From: Pseudomonas rubra
GTDB taxonomy: Bacteria > Pseudomonadota > Gammaproteobacteria > Pseudomonadales > Pseudomonadaceae
Length of the DNA: 64,000 bases
Direction of reading: 5' to 3'
Assembly: GCF_028656935.1 (NCBI RefSeq)
Contig: NZ_JAMDGZ010000048.1
Span: forward strand, 1 to 64,000
Of this stretch, positions 8,299-16,895 are shown piece after piece (within the stretch, counting starts at the first letter, position 1; each line of letters opens with the position of its first letter). The notes under the pieces are model-generated. The model saw nothing but the letters and a program-made list of their open reading frames with translations. It had not been told where the DNA came from and searched no databases. Both the position numbers and the translations under genes were made by a program.

Positions 8299-8888
8299 CA
8301 CGCGCAGACACTTTTGAAAAATTTCGCTTCGCTACAATTTTGCCTGTGCTGCGGGTTTTATACTCTATCTTAAACTACGGAATAAGTAATCAGGGGACAG
8401 ACCACCGCAATCGACCAATTTCTATCTGTCATCACCGTCAGCTTTGGGTCATTTTATGCCTCTCGCGACGGGCAGACAACGGCTATGTCCGGACATTCGT
8501 GGCAGGCATAAAATCGCCAGCGTGACAGGCTTCGGTTGTAGAACCCGGCCCTGAGAAATCGCGAGCATATAGGAGTCGCACCCCATCCGGCTCAGAGCCA
8601 CAGCTATCGCACTTCATTTAGCAGATAATTGAGCACCTGCGACAGGCCCACGCGACACCGCAAAGCTATACTCTCCGGTGCGAGCGAATCGTTGTATAAC
8701 TTAGGAATAAAGCGACGACTGTGGCGTGGAGCGACGGTAAACCATCGGTAACCACTTGTCGTCAAATGTACCTTAACTAACATAACGTCTTCGTGAATTG
8801 GAAGCTAATGTAGGCTTTGGCACCGTCTCAGGCACAAGAAGTGACAGAGATCGGATGTAGAAATTCACGAGCTTGTTATGTGTTCAGC
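8299..8888. other. 590-bp gap with inverted repeats and no gene
   Basis: I see no credible gene between the Mrr-like gene and the TIR fragment; the short frame at 8340-8525 has an implausible composition. The segment does contain structure: ATTTTATGCC (8451-8460) against GGCATAAAAT (8505-8514), a 12-bp palindrome ATGTCCGGACAT (8485-8496) between them, and a GACGAC / GTCGTC pair flanking about 45 bp near 8713-8763. These may be remnants of a mobile-element end or an unannotated RNA. Confidence 0.45.
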
Positions 8889-9491
8889 TTATTTATTTAA
8901 ATCCCCCAGGTTGAGTTTTTCCAAAACCATATCAGCAAATAAAGGAGGCATAGGTGTTAAATTGATACATAGAATTTCTTTGTTAATTATCGAAGCATGC
9001 TCAAGCTCAATTTTCACCCAAGGAGATAACACCCCCCCATTTTCATTAACTGATTTTTCAGTTTGCAAAAACAAAACCCTGGCCGATTGTTCAATTCGAA
9101 CTTTTATTACAGCTTCGGTGTATTCGCTAACCAGCTCCCTTCTGAGAAAGTCATTATCACTGGTCCAATCGCAATAAATGTTAAATCCATTTTCGTTAAG
9201 CACCGGTAGCAACCTACGAACTAAATCGTTATCTTTATAGCTGTGCGAGATAAATAGATCGAAAACTTTCCTGCTTTGAATGCTGCCAGATTTTAATTTG
9301 TCAGCAAGGTCAGCTGGCGTCACGATAAACTTATCATTGCTCAAGTAGTATTCTTTTATATTGCCTTTAAATGACCTCCTCTTTCTTACATATGCGTTGA
9401 TTGATTGCAAATATTCAAAGGCAATGTTTCTGATTTGGTTATTTCTCTCTGAATCATTCAGCTTCTGAAAAATTTTATAATACCAGGAGTT
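8889..9491 (-). pseudogene. TIR-domain half of a frameshifted gene
   Basis: This frame encodes a TIR domain: FDLFISHSYKD opening strand and loop, a YCDW segment, and SPWVKIELEH containing the likely NADase glutamate. The open frame extends upstream of the TTG at 9410 to a stop at 9492-9494, and the extra sequence reads as ordinary protein (WYYKIFQKLNDSERNNQIRN), yet it has no ATG or Shine-Dalgarno of its own. It overlaps the end of the upstream frame (9458-10003) in the -1 register. The simplest reading is one gene of about 375 codons broken by a one-base loss in an A/T run near 9470-9479. TIR domains of this class hydrolyse or cyclise NAD+. Confidence 0.7.
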
Positions 9492-10003
9492 TTAAATTTT
9501 TTTAGTTCATTAACTATTTCAATTTTTTCATGTTGAGTCGCTCCACGTTTGTGGTATGCCGAAGTGAAGATATTGAAATGGTATGGATCTGTAAACTGAA
9601 GAGTTGAAGATATTGCCTTCGGCTTTTTAGTTTTTCCTGCCAGGTCGTTGATTGCCTTTTCTCTTCTGTCCTCACAATAAGATTTCTTGTGCTCAAGCTT
9701 GTAGCCGCCTGAACAAATATATTTAACTTTTTCCAAGCTGTAAAAAAAATCATCGGGATTGCTGTGGTTGTATCTTCTCCTTTTCCCAACACTAACTAGA
9801 TGCTGATCTTTATCTAGATAATAGTCGCAACGACTGACTAAATTAAGCCATTGATTAGGGAAGAATATTTTATAGTAATCTAAAACGATTTTCTTATCAT
9901 ATTCAAAAGGGAGTGCGACAACCAATTTTTTTAGCTGAGGTGTGAAGGCTGCAATGTACCTCTCAGTGTCACTGCTAAATTTCCTTTTCATCATCCCAGG
10001 CAT
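9458..10003 (-). pseudogene. N-terminal half of the frameshifted TIR gene
   Basis: The 181-codon frame begins at an ATG (10,001-10,003), with alternative ATGs three and four codons on. It is basic and strongly AT-rich in codon choice and has no domain I recognise by name. It ends in KFKTPGIIKFF and then a stop, while the next register continues sensibly into the TIR domain. Adding one A in the run AAAATTTTT would give GIIKIFQKLNDSE and fuse both halves. The N-terminal part is probably the ligand- or phage-sensing portion. If the shift is a sequencing error the gene is intact; if real it is a pseudogene, or expression needs frameshifting. It lies downstream of Thoeris on the same strand. Confidence 0.6.
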
Positions 10004-10289
10004 AATTTATCCCATAGCAATTTCTGTTGCGATCAGTCACATAGCGAACAAACAACCATAACCCATACGAAGAGCGATATAACTGCACTTAATGCATATT
10101 TTATCGCCCTCCCTGAGTGACTTATAAATTACAATTCTTTTTGCACTGATGCATTTCTCCCCATTGTGCTGAAGTTTATTTACCCACATAAATATTTGGC
10201 AAAGGACAGCTCTGCGCAGGACCCTCAAGGCAGCATATGGGGCAATTAAAATCAGCACGCTGGGTCAAAAGCGAATCAGCGCTAACAAG

Positions 10290-10757
10290 CTAGAGTTTGA
10301 TGGCGTTTTCGATCCAGGTAGCCAAGTTTTCCTTGATGTCACCGTAGGCGTCGCTGGCCTTGGGCTCGTACACCAGTGGTTTGACGATTACGCCATTACG
10401 CTTAAAGGTGAAATTGTCAAAGGGATTGGAACCTTTCGAGCTATAGCTATTCCGAGGGCAATTGAGCCGATGGATGTAGACGCCGACGACCGGCTTATTA
10501 AGCTCCCAAGCACGCTTAATCTCGTATTTGACCCAAGGGCGTTCGGCTGTCTTGCTACCGATCAACACCACGAGACAGGATTTTCCATTTAGGTTTTGGT
10601 CGATCCACTCCCTCACCCCTTTCTCGGTGCGTTTAATCTGCTCCCAGGTATTGGGGCTGACGGGCTCGTCTCCTTCCAATGCGCCCATCTGGCGAATCTG
10701 TTGCACCCGCATCACATCGTTGTCGAAGTGAAAGCTATAAAAGACCTTGCGTTTCAT
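10290..10757 (-). CDS. thsB: Thoeris TIR-like sensor ThsB
   Basis: The 155-residue protein is a stand-alone TIR-like domain of the ThsB type (DUF1863): it starts KRKVFYSFHFDND, has a CLVVLIGSKTAERPWVKYEI core with the likely catalytic Glu79, and then a VVGVYIHRL strand. In Thoeris, ThsB detects phage components and makes a cyclic ADP-ribose isomer from NAD+, which activates ThsA. It begins two bases after the thsA stop, so the two genes form one unit. Length and motifs are typical, and nothing in the sequence suggests damage. Confidence 0.9.
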   Translation of the reverse strand: MKRKVFYSFHFDNDVMRVQQIRQMGALEGDEPVSPNTWEQIKRTEKGVREWIDQNLNGKSCLVVLIGSKTAERPWVKYEIKRAWELNKPVVGVYIHRLNCPRNSYSSKGSNPFDNFTFKRNGVIVKPLVYEPKASDAYGDIKENLATWIENAIKL

Positions 10758-10759
10758 CC

Positions 10760-12205
10760 CTAACCCCCAAGCTTCTTGATGATGGACAGAACTTGCTTCT
10801 CGATAGTGGCCCGATCAACTGCTAGATCTGCGAGCTTTGCTACTTTCTCCTCCAGCCAAGGGTGCTGGAAGAAGTGATCCGCCGGATTGGCCAGCATCTC
10901 GTCAGCCAGCTCCTTGGCCATGTAACCGGTGGCACCAATAGGTAATGCAACGCACCCTTTCCCTTGGGCGATCGAAAACTCACTGCGCACGCCATCAGCA
11001 TTAACGATGGTGCCGTCTTTGGCCTTATTGCCGAAGACAAACAGAGCAATACCAGAAAGCCCAATCATTCGATGCCTATACTCTTGCCATAGCTCTCTCA
11101 GGTCTTTGCCGTTAGAGGCCACCTGCGGGAACGGTCGCATGATGAGCTGGTCTTCGGAATACTTCTCGGGCTTGGAGTAGATGGCGTCGAGTGCACCGTT
11201 GATGACGGCACTACCGATGCCCCAGCCAAACCCGTTAACGACTCGATAACCCTCTTTCACCAGGGCGGCGGAGAGGGAGTGCATGAAATTCAGAGCTTCT
11301 TGCTTCTCCCAGACGCCATATTCCTCGGCGCTGCCTGAGATGAAGATGGTCTTTTTGAGGAAACGGCTCTCGATCTCCCTCAGGATCTTCGGGATATCTT
11401 CATAGTTGTCGACCAGCAGAGCCTGAATTCCGAATCGCTGCAGATCACGGACGTGGTACTCCTGCCGACGCTGGCGGTACTTAGCTAACTCGGCGTCTTC
11501 TTTGCCTTGAGGTTCTGCAGGTTCTTTGCGAAGGAAGCAGTAGTGGGTCCGGCGAAAATTATCCGCGACATGGAGGCGGCTTAATACGTAATCTAGGTTC
11601 GGGTCCGTGAAGCTGAAGCCGATGAACAGAAATGTTTTAGAGACCAGATCCCCGCTGAGGGCCGTTATAAAGGCTTCATGGGTTCTGTGGTATTTCTCAT
11701 ACTGCTCTTTGTAGAGGACGGCATCACCAGGCAATGACACGTCACCGTGCATCTTGTAAACCACAGCGTCTCGCTTGGGGCGTGTGGTGATGAGGTCATT
11801 GACCCTGCGCTTGATGTCAGCAACACGATAGTTCGCCTTGAGGCAATCTTCGATCAGGGTGTCGTAGTTGGTTGTCCAATAGGTTCTGATCGGAAGTCGC
11901 GAAACGATGTTATGGGCCTCAGAGGGTTCTGCCTGCTCGGAGAACTCTTCAAGGATTTTCCGTGCTAGGCCGGTGTGGCTATTTTTTTTGTTGACATGGT
12001 ATTGGGCGACGGAAATCAGGTCGTGCTCCAGCTCAACCTTGAGGCCTAGCTCTTCGGTGATATCGCTGAGCAGCTCACTCCAATTCACGAAGCCACAACT
12101 CTTGGACAACCCGGCACCTGCGAATACGGCGGCCACTCCGGCTTCGATATCTTTCACGTAAGTTTTGATGAACGCTTCGATTTCAGGCGAAAACTGCGCA
12201 GTCAT
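10760..12205 (-). CDS. thsA: Thoeris effector ThsA (SIR2-SLOG NADase)
   Basis: The 481-residue protein has an N-terminal SIR2 domain with FAGAGLSKS (GAG at 30-32), TTNYD (111-115) and MHGD (His153), followed by a C-terminal SLOG domain beginning near TIFISGSAEEYG and containing a VNGFGWGIGSAV nucleotide loop. The Asn and His positions nearly coincide with the catalytic Asn112/His152 of Bacillus ThsA. The SLOG domain binds the cyclic signal from ThsB, after which the SIR2 domain destroys NAD+ and aborts infection. An open frame reaches 12,274, but the ATG at 12,203-12,205 has a perfect AAGGAGGT eight bases upstream and gives the family length, so I place the start there. Confidence 0.92.
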   Translation of the reverse strand: MTAQFSPEIEAFIKTYVKDIEAGVAAVFAGAGLSKSCGFVNWSELLSDITEELGLKVELEHDLISVAQYHVNKKNSHTGLARKILEEFSEQAEPSEAHNIVSRLPIRTYWTTNYDTLIEDCLKANYRVADIKRRVNDLITTRPKRDAVVYKMHGDVSLPGDAVLYKEQYEKYHRTHEAFITALSGDLVSKTFLFIGFSFTDPNLDYVLSRLHVADNFRRTHYCFLRKEPAEPQGKEDAELAKYRQRRQEYHVRDLQRFGIQALLVDNYEDIPKILREIESRFLKKTIFISGSAEEYGVWEKQEALNFMHSLSAALVKEGYRVVNGFGWGIGSAVINGALDAIYSKPEKYSEDQLIMRPFPQVASNGKDLRELWQEYRHRMIGLSGIALFVFGNKAKDGTIVNADGVRSEFSIAQGKGCVALPIGATGYMAKELADEMLANPADHFFQHPWLEEKVAKLADLAVDRATIEKQVLSIIKKLGG

Positions 12206-12212
12206 TCTCGGG

Positions 12213-12220
12213 TACCTCCT
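12213..12220 (-). promoter_or_regulatory. Consensus Shine-Dalgarno that fixes the thsA start
   Basis: The minus strand reads AAGGAGGT, then eight bases, then ATG. This full anti-Shine-Dalgarno match is unusual in the island and shows that translation begins 23 codons inside the longest open frame. Confidence 0.75.
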
Positions 12221-12491
12221 TGTATGAAGAAGCTGGCCACTAGCTATCACGAGTAAGCTATCTGGTGTCAACATGGCAGAATTTCAAGGTCTGTTTTGCA
12301 CTGACGAGCTCTCGACTCATTCAGTGACTTATCGTGCAGCGCTACGAAGCTCTTCCTTTTGAGTCGCATCTATGATAGTGGACGCTTTCAAGCGTCAGCT
12401 TTAGGGGCAGAATCTGAACCGGGCATCTATGGGTTGCCCGCTCGGGCTTTAAGCTTTTTGGAAAGCTATAAATCAATTTAAGGAACCATTC

Positions 12492-13184
12492 ATGATTCAA
12501 GAAATTGTGGCGCAGTTTAACAGCGGTTGGGCCGCAGCTGCTGCATTCGTGGGCATGTTGTTCTTCTTACCAACCAGGGCTATCAAGCTAATTAATTTGT
12601 ACGACAGCCTCTTGGTGCGTCGGCAATATAAAATTCTAAAAGAGCTTCGCGCCGCTGAAAGCTCTCAGTCTCCTTATGCGCAGTACCTCGATGATGCCAT
12701 CTATCTCGAGAGCTTTCGTATCGCCAGTGGTGTCAGAGCAGATCGTACTAAAGCTGATTTCCTGATCCGCTTGGCCCGAACTGCTCATTGGAATAACTGG
12801 CAGATTCGCCAGATCGCTCGTTTTTTGTGGGTCACGCCGGAGCAGCCTCGCATAACGCTCCGTATTACCGCGCACGAGACCACGGCGGCCTGGTCTGTAT
12901 GCGTGTTCGGCTTTTTATTTATGGGCATCGGATGTATCACTGGGCTGGCGATCATGTTGAAGGGCGGGACCTTCAGTGCCTTCCTGGCAGGTGCGGGCGT
13001 TGAGGTGATGTTCATTTTTGGCGCTGCCTTGATCATGTCTCCCTACAATAGCTACCGCGCCGCGCGCCGTTTCCAGAAGTATTTGGAAACCCATCCTGAG
13101 ATCCTCGATGAGGTTGCAACAACGCCCTCCGGTCCACGAAGCAAGAGCTCAGTTCCTGAGGTTGAGGATGCCGGCGCTGCTTAG
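12492..13184 (+). CDS. Inner-membrane protein, function unknown
   Basis: The 230-residue protein has an N-terminal hydrophobic segment (about 12-29), a basic cytoplasmic-looking stretch, and two adjacent membrane segments (about 133-155 and 160-180) followed by a polar tail ending in Glu/Asp/Ala-rich sequence. AAGGAA lies six bases before the ATG. No family is recognised. It is divergent from thsA and followed by an MvaT-like gene on the same strand 107 bp away. It may belong to a three-gene cargo module with the two genes downstream; this is suggested only by strand and spacing. Confidence 0.65.
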   Translation: MIQEIVAQFNSGWAAAAAFVGMLFFLPTRAIKLINLYDSLLVRRQYKILKELRAAESSQSPYAQYLDDAIYLESFRIASGVRADRTKADFLIRLARTAHWNNWQIRQIARFLWVTPEQPRITLRITAHETTAAWSVCVFGFLFMGIGCITGLAIMLKGGTFSAFLAGAGVEVMFIFGAALIMSPYNSYRAARRFQKYLETHPEILDEVATTPSGPRSKSSVPEVEDAGAA

Positions 13185-13291
13185 GAACCGAATGTCTCAC
13201 TCGATGTAAGCAGGCTCGGTTGATCGTACAGATGTTGTGATTTGAGCAGGTAAGCTAGATGATGTGGGCATCCCACAAATAGGAGTACTCC

Positions 13292-13651
13292 ATGTCCCGT
13301 CTTGCCGAGTTTCGCGCCTTGGAACAGCAGCTGGCAGCCCAGCTTGCCGAGCTCGAATCTCTCAAAAATGATGACGGCCTTAAGCGTGAAATCGAGTTTG
13401 AGAAAAATCTGCGTGATTTGCTAGCCGAGTACGGTTATAGCCTACGTAACGTCATCGCCATTCTTGACCCGAAGGCTGCCGCTCGTCCGGCAGCTTCCGC
13501 GGCCCAGGTCACTCGGAAGCCGCGCCAGATGAAGCGTTACAAGAACCCTCACAACGGCGAAGTCGTTGAAACCAAGGGTGGTAATCACAAGGTGCTGAAG
13601 GAGTGGAAGTCCAAGTACGGCGCTGAAGTGGTAGAAAGCTGGCAGGCTTGA
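13292..13651 (+). CDS. MvaT/H-NS-family nucleoid protein, island-borne paralogue
   Basis: The 119-residue protein has the MvaT layout: an N-terminal coiled-coil dimerisation helix (RLAEFRALEQQLAAQLAELE), a linker, and a C-terminal DNA-binding domain with RYKNPHNGEVVETKGGNHK, whose GGN corresponds to the AT-pincer loop of MvaT/MvaU. These Pseudomonas xenogeneic silencers bind AT-rich minor grooves. Carried on an island, it may silence the AT-rich cargo or tune the host's own MvaT/TurA pool through mixed oligomers. The start has AGGAGT six bases upstream. It is slightly shorter than chromosomal MvaT (about 124 residues) because of a compact linker. Confidence 0.88.
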   Translation: MSRLAEFRALEQQLAAQLAELESLKNDDGLKREIEFEKNLRDLLAEYGYSLRNVIAILDPKAAARPAASAAQVTRKPRQMKRYKNPHNGEVVETKGGNHKVLKEWKSKYGAEVVESWQA

Positions 13652-13680
13652 GTTCGAAATTCTAAGGATTGGAGTTCACC

Positions 13681-14961
13681 ATGACACGGTCGGATGACAA
13701 AGCTGGGAACGATCTGCCTGCCCAGGGCCAAGAAAGCGTCTCCGAGAAGGCCTGCGATCCCATAGTCCATTTGGAGGGGCCATCCCCGTCTTTGATTGAC
13801 AGTCTGCGTGCTCAGCTAGAGCCAGCTCGGCTCGAGTCATGGAAAGAGATCAGTTCACAGCTTGCGACCGCTCGCGTGCTGCCGGCGATTGACCCTCTTC
13901 GAGAGCTGAGAGCTACACTCGCTTCGGTGTCACGTCTGTCCGGCTTCCGTGAACAACTTGCCATGTTCCAGCCTCAGCCTTGGAAGGAGACCATTGGCAG
14001 ACCCTTGGCCGCTGTCCAGGCACTCCCTTCGTTAAGGGGAATACGATCTCAGTTGGAACCTATCCAGGCCTTGGTTTCGTCGAGGGGGCTCCTTTCTCAA
14101 CTGGCCACAGCCAAAGTCTTCCCGTCTATGGAGGGGCTTATTGCCCAGTTGGCAGTAGCCCGTGTACTTCCGTCGTTAGAGGGCTTCCGAGCTCAGTTGG
14201 CCGATAACCAGGTGTTCTCATCGGCTGCTGGATTCCAGGCACAGTTGTCAGCGGTTAAGGCACTGCCGTCTATTGCCGGACTCAGCGCGGAGCTCGGTTT
14301 ACGCAGTGCTCAGGGTAGAAAGTTCAGTAGTGCCTTGGAAGGCGTTGTCGCCTCCTATGACAACTTCATCAAGAGCTCCTCGCTGGCTAAGCTCCTTGTG
14401 GCGGAAAGCGGAGAGCTGAGGTTGCAGTCCCTCGAGGAGTTGCTTGCTCGGAACAAACCTGAACTTTCCGATTTTTTGGACAATGAACTGCCAGAAGTCG
14501 TAGAGAGCGAGGTTGTCGACTTCCTGAGTAGAGGCGGCCAGTTAAAGCAGCTTTCGAAGCAGGCATACTCTCACCTAGTAACCGTTTGGACAGTCCTTAA
14601 ATGGCTAGCAAATACCTTTGTCTTACTCGTGGCCGTCGCGCAAGCGTACGAGTACCTTGAGAAGAAACTTGAGGGTGTGACATCGGCTCAACAAGTGCAG
14701 GACGTCATCAAGGGACTTCCATCGGAGCATCGAGCGCTGCTTACGTCCTACCGTATAGTTATTCGTGAGCAAGCGGTTCTGCGCGCCGACCCTGGATCAG
14801 GGGCGGAGGAGATCGGGCGCCTTCGTTTGGGTGAACGGGTGGAGGTTTTGGAAGAGCGAGATGGTTGGATTAAAGTCTCTGTCGACATGGCCGACGAGGA
14901 AACGGAGGGGTGGCTGTCCCGTTCCCGCACTGCACCAATCGCTGATAAGACGCAAGCATGA
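13681..14961 (+). CDS. Repeat protein with membrane segment and C-terminal SH3-like domain, unknown
   Basis: The 426-residue protein is not recognised. Residues from about 40 to 205 form degenerate repeats; six consecutive units of exactly 16 residues are encoded at 14,005-14,292, with consensus L-x4-x-(L/F)-P-S-x2-G-x3-Q. Next come a charged region, a hydrophobic segment (VWTVLKWLANTFVLLVAVAQ, about 302-321), a short coil, and a C-terminal bacterial SH3-like domain (VLRADPGSGAEEIGRL ... WIKVSV ... GWLSR). The ATG at 13,681 with GGAG seven bases upstream is preferred over an upstream TTG. It follows the MvaT-like gene by 29 bp and is probably co-transcribed with it. Confidence 0.65.
   Translation: MTRSDDKAGNDLPAQGQESVSEKACDPIVHLEGPSPSLIDSLRAQLEPARLESWKEISSQLATARVLPAIDPLRELRATLASVSRLSGFREQLAMFQPQPWKETIGRPLAAVQALPSLRGIRSQLEPIQALVSSRGLLSQLATAKVFPSMEGLIAQLAVARVLPSLEGFRAQLADNQVFSSAAGFQAQLSAVKALPSIAGLSAELGLRSAQGRKFSSALEGVVASYDNFIKSSSLAKLLVAESGELRLQSLEELLARNKPELSDFLDNELPEVVESEVVDFLSRGGQLKQLSKQAYSHLVTVWTVLKWLANTFVLLVAVAQAYEYLEKKLEGVTSAQQVQDVIKGLPSEHRALLTSYRIVIREQAVLRADPGSGAEEIGRLRLGERVEVLEERDGWIKVSVDMADEETEGWLSRSRTAPIADKTQA
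14005..14292 (+). repeat. Six tandem 48-bp (16-residue) coding repeats
   Basis: Units begin at 14,005, 14,053, 14,101, 14,149, 14,197 and 14,245, each opening with a Leu codon and mostly ending with Gln (the last ends in Glu). DNA identity between units is low while protein spacing is exact, so selection has held a helical register after an old duplication. More degenerate units precede it. Confidence 0.7.
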
Positions 14962-15024
14962 CCGCTTTTCTCGCTGGTTCTGACTGGCCTTCTCGGCAGG
15001 TACTGGATTCAAGCCGTAACGTTC

Positions 15025-16386
15025 CTATCGTGTTGCTCGGCTTCGTAAGGAGTGAGCTAAGACACTACGGTTAACTGTGCCCCCAGTTTCTAGGGTGGTG
15101 ATCGTTTCAAGTACAATTCTCAAATCCTGCACTAACGTGTCATCTTGACAGGCCTTCGCGTCTTCAATCATATCAACTATGATTTCTTTCGCTTTACTAT
15201 TTGCGGAGACATCCGCATCCTCTGCTTGGTCTAGTTCATCAAACGCCCAGTCCACGTACTGCCATAAACTATCAATTGAAGCGTGTCCACTAACGCTTGC
15301 AAGCTGTGACAGAATGGTAGTGAGGAACTCGACGCCGATAGTCGATTTCGACCCAGCCTTCTTCAGTCGTGTCACGAGCTGAATAGTAATAAATCTATGC
15401 CGTAGCATATGTGCAGTTGCCACTTCAGAAACATTTGCGTGCTCGCGTAAGTCTGAAAACAACTGGGAGATGGTTGACGGGGCTAATCTTCCTCCATATC
15501 TAGTACAGAAAGCCCATCCTTCATCAATGAAACCTGCATGCCGCTTCTTCAGGCGTCTTATTAGAATTTCACGAGAAGTTTTAACGTATTCACACAGCGC
15601 GTCGGTTGTTTCCCGGGGCAAAGGGATCACTCTTTCAGGATTCCCCCTCCGTTTAGAGGTCTTAACCTTTATCATTCCATTTTCTGCAGACTGCAAAATA
15701 CTTTCAACTGTTACTATAGTTAGTTCTTCTCTGCGGAGGCCTGAATCTGCGAGCAGTACCAAAAGCATTCTATTACGCTTCCTAACGAAGCCGGTCTTGC
15801 TTAATTTGTCACTGGAATCTAAAAGATTATAAAATACTTTAGTAGACATCGGATGCACAGTTCTTGGTACATTATTCGGAAGCATTGCCCTGTGCCGCCT
15901 TATTGAACGCCCCCTACCTCTCGGCACTTTAACTATCTTCCTACTAATGCTTATTTGCAGAAACTCACTGTCTCCGCCAACTATACGCTTTCCAAGAACA
16001 GTGTCCTGAGCCCATATGTAAAAATCTATGACCCTCAATAGCAATCTGTTGATATATCGACCAGAACGCTGCTTCCCTTCAGACAGCCAGTCGGCGAAGT
16101 CCGTAAGATCGTCATCATTCATGCTGAAAAGACCCTGCGACCTTAAAACGACAAACCTTAATAACGAGGTTAGCTCTGAGCAATATGTATTCACAGTTGA
16201 AACTGCGAGTCCTTGACGCCGGCAGTTAATCAGATAGGCATTAACAGGCCAACAGATCTCTCCTGAGGGCCAGTACATAGCTCGCATTCCCGGTGCGGAC
16301 CATCTTGAACTGACATTGCTAACCAGAAAACCAGGCAAATGAAAATTTCCGGATGCACGCAGCCATAGCTGTTTATCTTCTTTCAT
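15025..16386 (-). CDS. ginD: Tyrosine recombinase, last gene of the gin operon (GinD by order)
   Basis: The 453-residue site-specific recombinase keeps the full catalytic set: the first Arg in DSGLRREEL, a Lys in the KTSKRRGNP beta-hairpin, HMLRH (His and second Arg), and SGH followed by WQYVDW, which holds the nucleophilic Tyr. An N-terminal SAM-like core-binding region precedes them. It overlaps the small upstream gene by four bases. In GInts all four operon genes are needed for integration and excision. The letter is assigned by operon position. It runs convergently toward the repeat-protein gene 63 bp away. Confidence 0.82.
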   Translation of the reverse strand: MKEDKQLWLRASGNFHLPGFLVSNVSSRWSAPGMRAMYWPSGEICWPVNAYLINCRRQGLAVSTVNTYCSELTSLLRFVVLRSQGLFSMNDDDLTDFADWLSEGKQRSGRYINRLLLRVIDFYIWAQDTVLGKRIVGGDSEFLQISISRKIVKVPRGRGRSIRRHRAMLPNNVPRTVHPMSTKVFYNLLDSSDKLSKTGFVRKRNRMLLVLLADSGLRREELTIVTVESILQSAENGMIKVKTSKRRGNPERVIPLPRETTDALCEYVKTSREILIRRLKKRHAGFIDEGWAFCTRYGGRLAPSTISQLFSDLREHANVSEVATAHMLRHRFITIQLVTRLKKAGSKSTIGVEFLTTILSQLASVSGHASIDSLWQYVDWAFDELDQAEDADVSANSKAKEIIVDMIEDAKACQDDTLVQDLRIVLETITTLETGGTVNRSVLAHSLRSRATR

Positions 16387-16892
16387 TTTATGACCTTCAG
16401 GTGAGGGTTATGGCCATACCTCCTGAAATGTCTTTCAAGTTCCATCCGCGCGGACTCATTACGCTGAGCTAGCTTTTGAATCTTTTCAAGAAGATCCAAG
16501 TATCTAACGGTCATCTCCAACGCTGAGTCAACGGCTGCGCTCACCTTTTTCTCAAGACTTGTGACTCTACCAGTACTTTTCTCAACTGCACGATCAACCG
16601 GCCCAGCAAGGAACTTATTTGCATCAGTCAGAATACCCACTAGCCCCCCGCTATATAATTCAGCCATGTATTTTCTAAGGGTTTTTGGGCTTAGAGGCTC
16701 AATGCCCGCTGAGGGCTTCTTCCAACAGGAAAACGATTCCACATCACGAAAGTTAAGCCAATCAGGAGATAGCTTATCATTTGATTCTGTTAGATCGTTG
16801 AATACCTTAACTCGACAAGCGGCAGAGCACCTCGCCGCTTCTGCTTTAGATCTTATCCCCGGTGATATTTCACCTTTAGAAAGCCTAGGCAT
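16383..16892 (-). CDS. ginC: Small accessory protein of the gin operon (GinC by order)
   Basis: The 169-residue basic protein lies between two recombinase genes, three bases after one and overlapping the next by four. Its middle (LSPKTLRKYMAELYSGG) looks like a helix-turn-helix or helix-loop-helix, and the C-terminal 80 residues are predicted to be a long, charged coiled coil (VTSLEKKVSAAVD ... RNESARMELERHF). GInts are described as having a small putative helix-loop-helix protein required for recombination, which fits. No catalytic recombinase residues are present. It probably acts as a directionality or assembly factor. Confidence 0.7.
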   Translation of the reverse strand: MPRLSKGEISPGIRSKAEAARCSAACRVKVFNDLTESNDKLSPDWLNFRDVESFSCWKKPSAGIEPLSPKTLRKYMAELYSGGLVGILTDANKFLAGPVDRAVEKSTGRVTSLEKKVSAAVDSALEMTVRYLDLLEKIQKLAQRNESARMELERHFRRYGHNPHLKVIK

Positions 16893-16895
16893 TAA

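Noticed and set aside
8340..8525. 61-codon plus-strand frame in the 590-bp gap
   Set aside because: It spans inverted repeats and has no protein-like pattern or ribosome-binding site.
9495..9510. Slippery A AAA AAA heptamer as a programmed frameshift joining the two TIR halves
   Set aside because: A -1 slip there leads at once to a TAA, so it cannot reach the TIR frame; the shift must lie nearer 9470-9479, where no classic heptamer fits.
10037..10258. 73-codon minus-strand frame between thsB and the TIR gene
   Set aside because: Composition rich in Cys, Ile and Leu without domain pattern, weak start context; probably chance.
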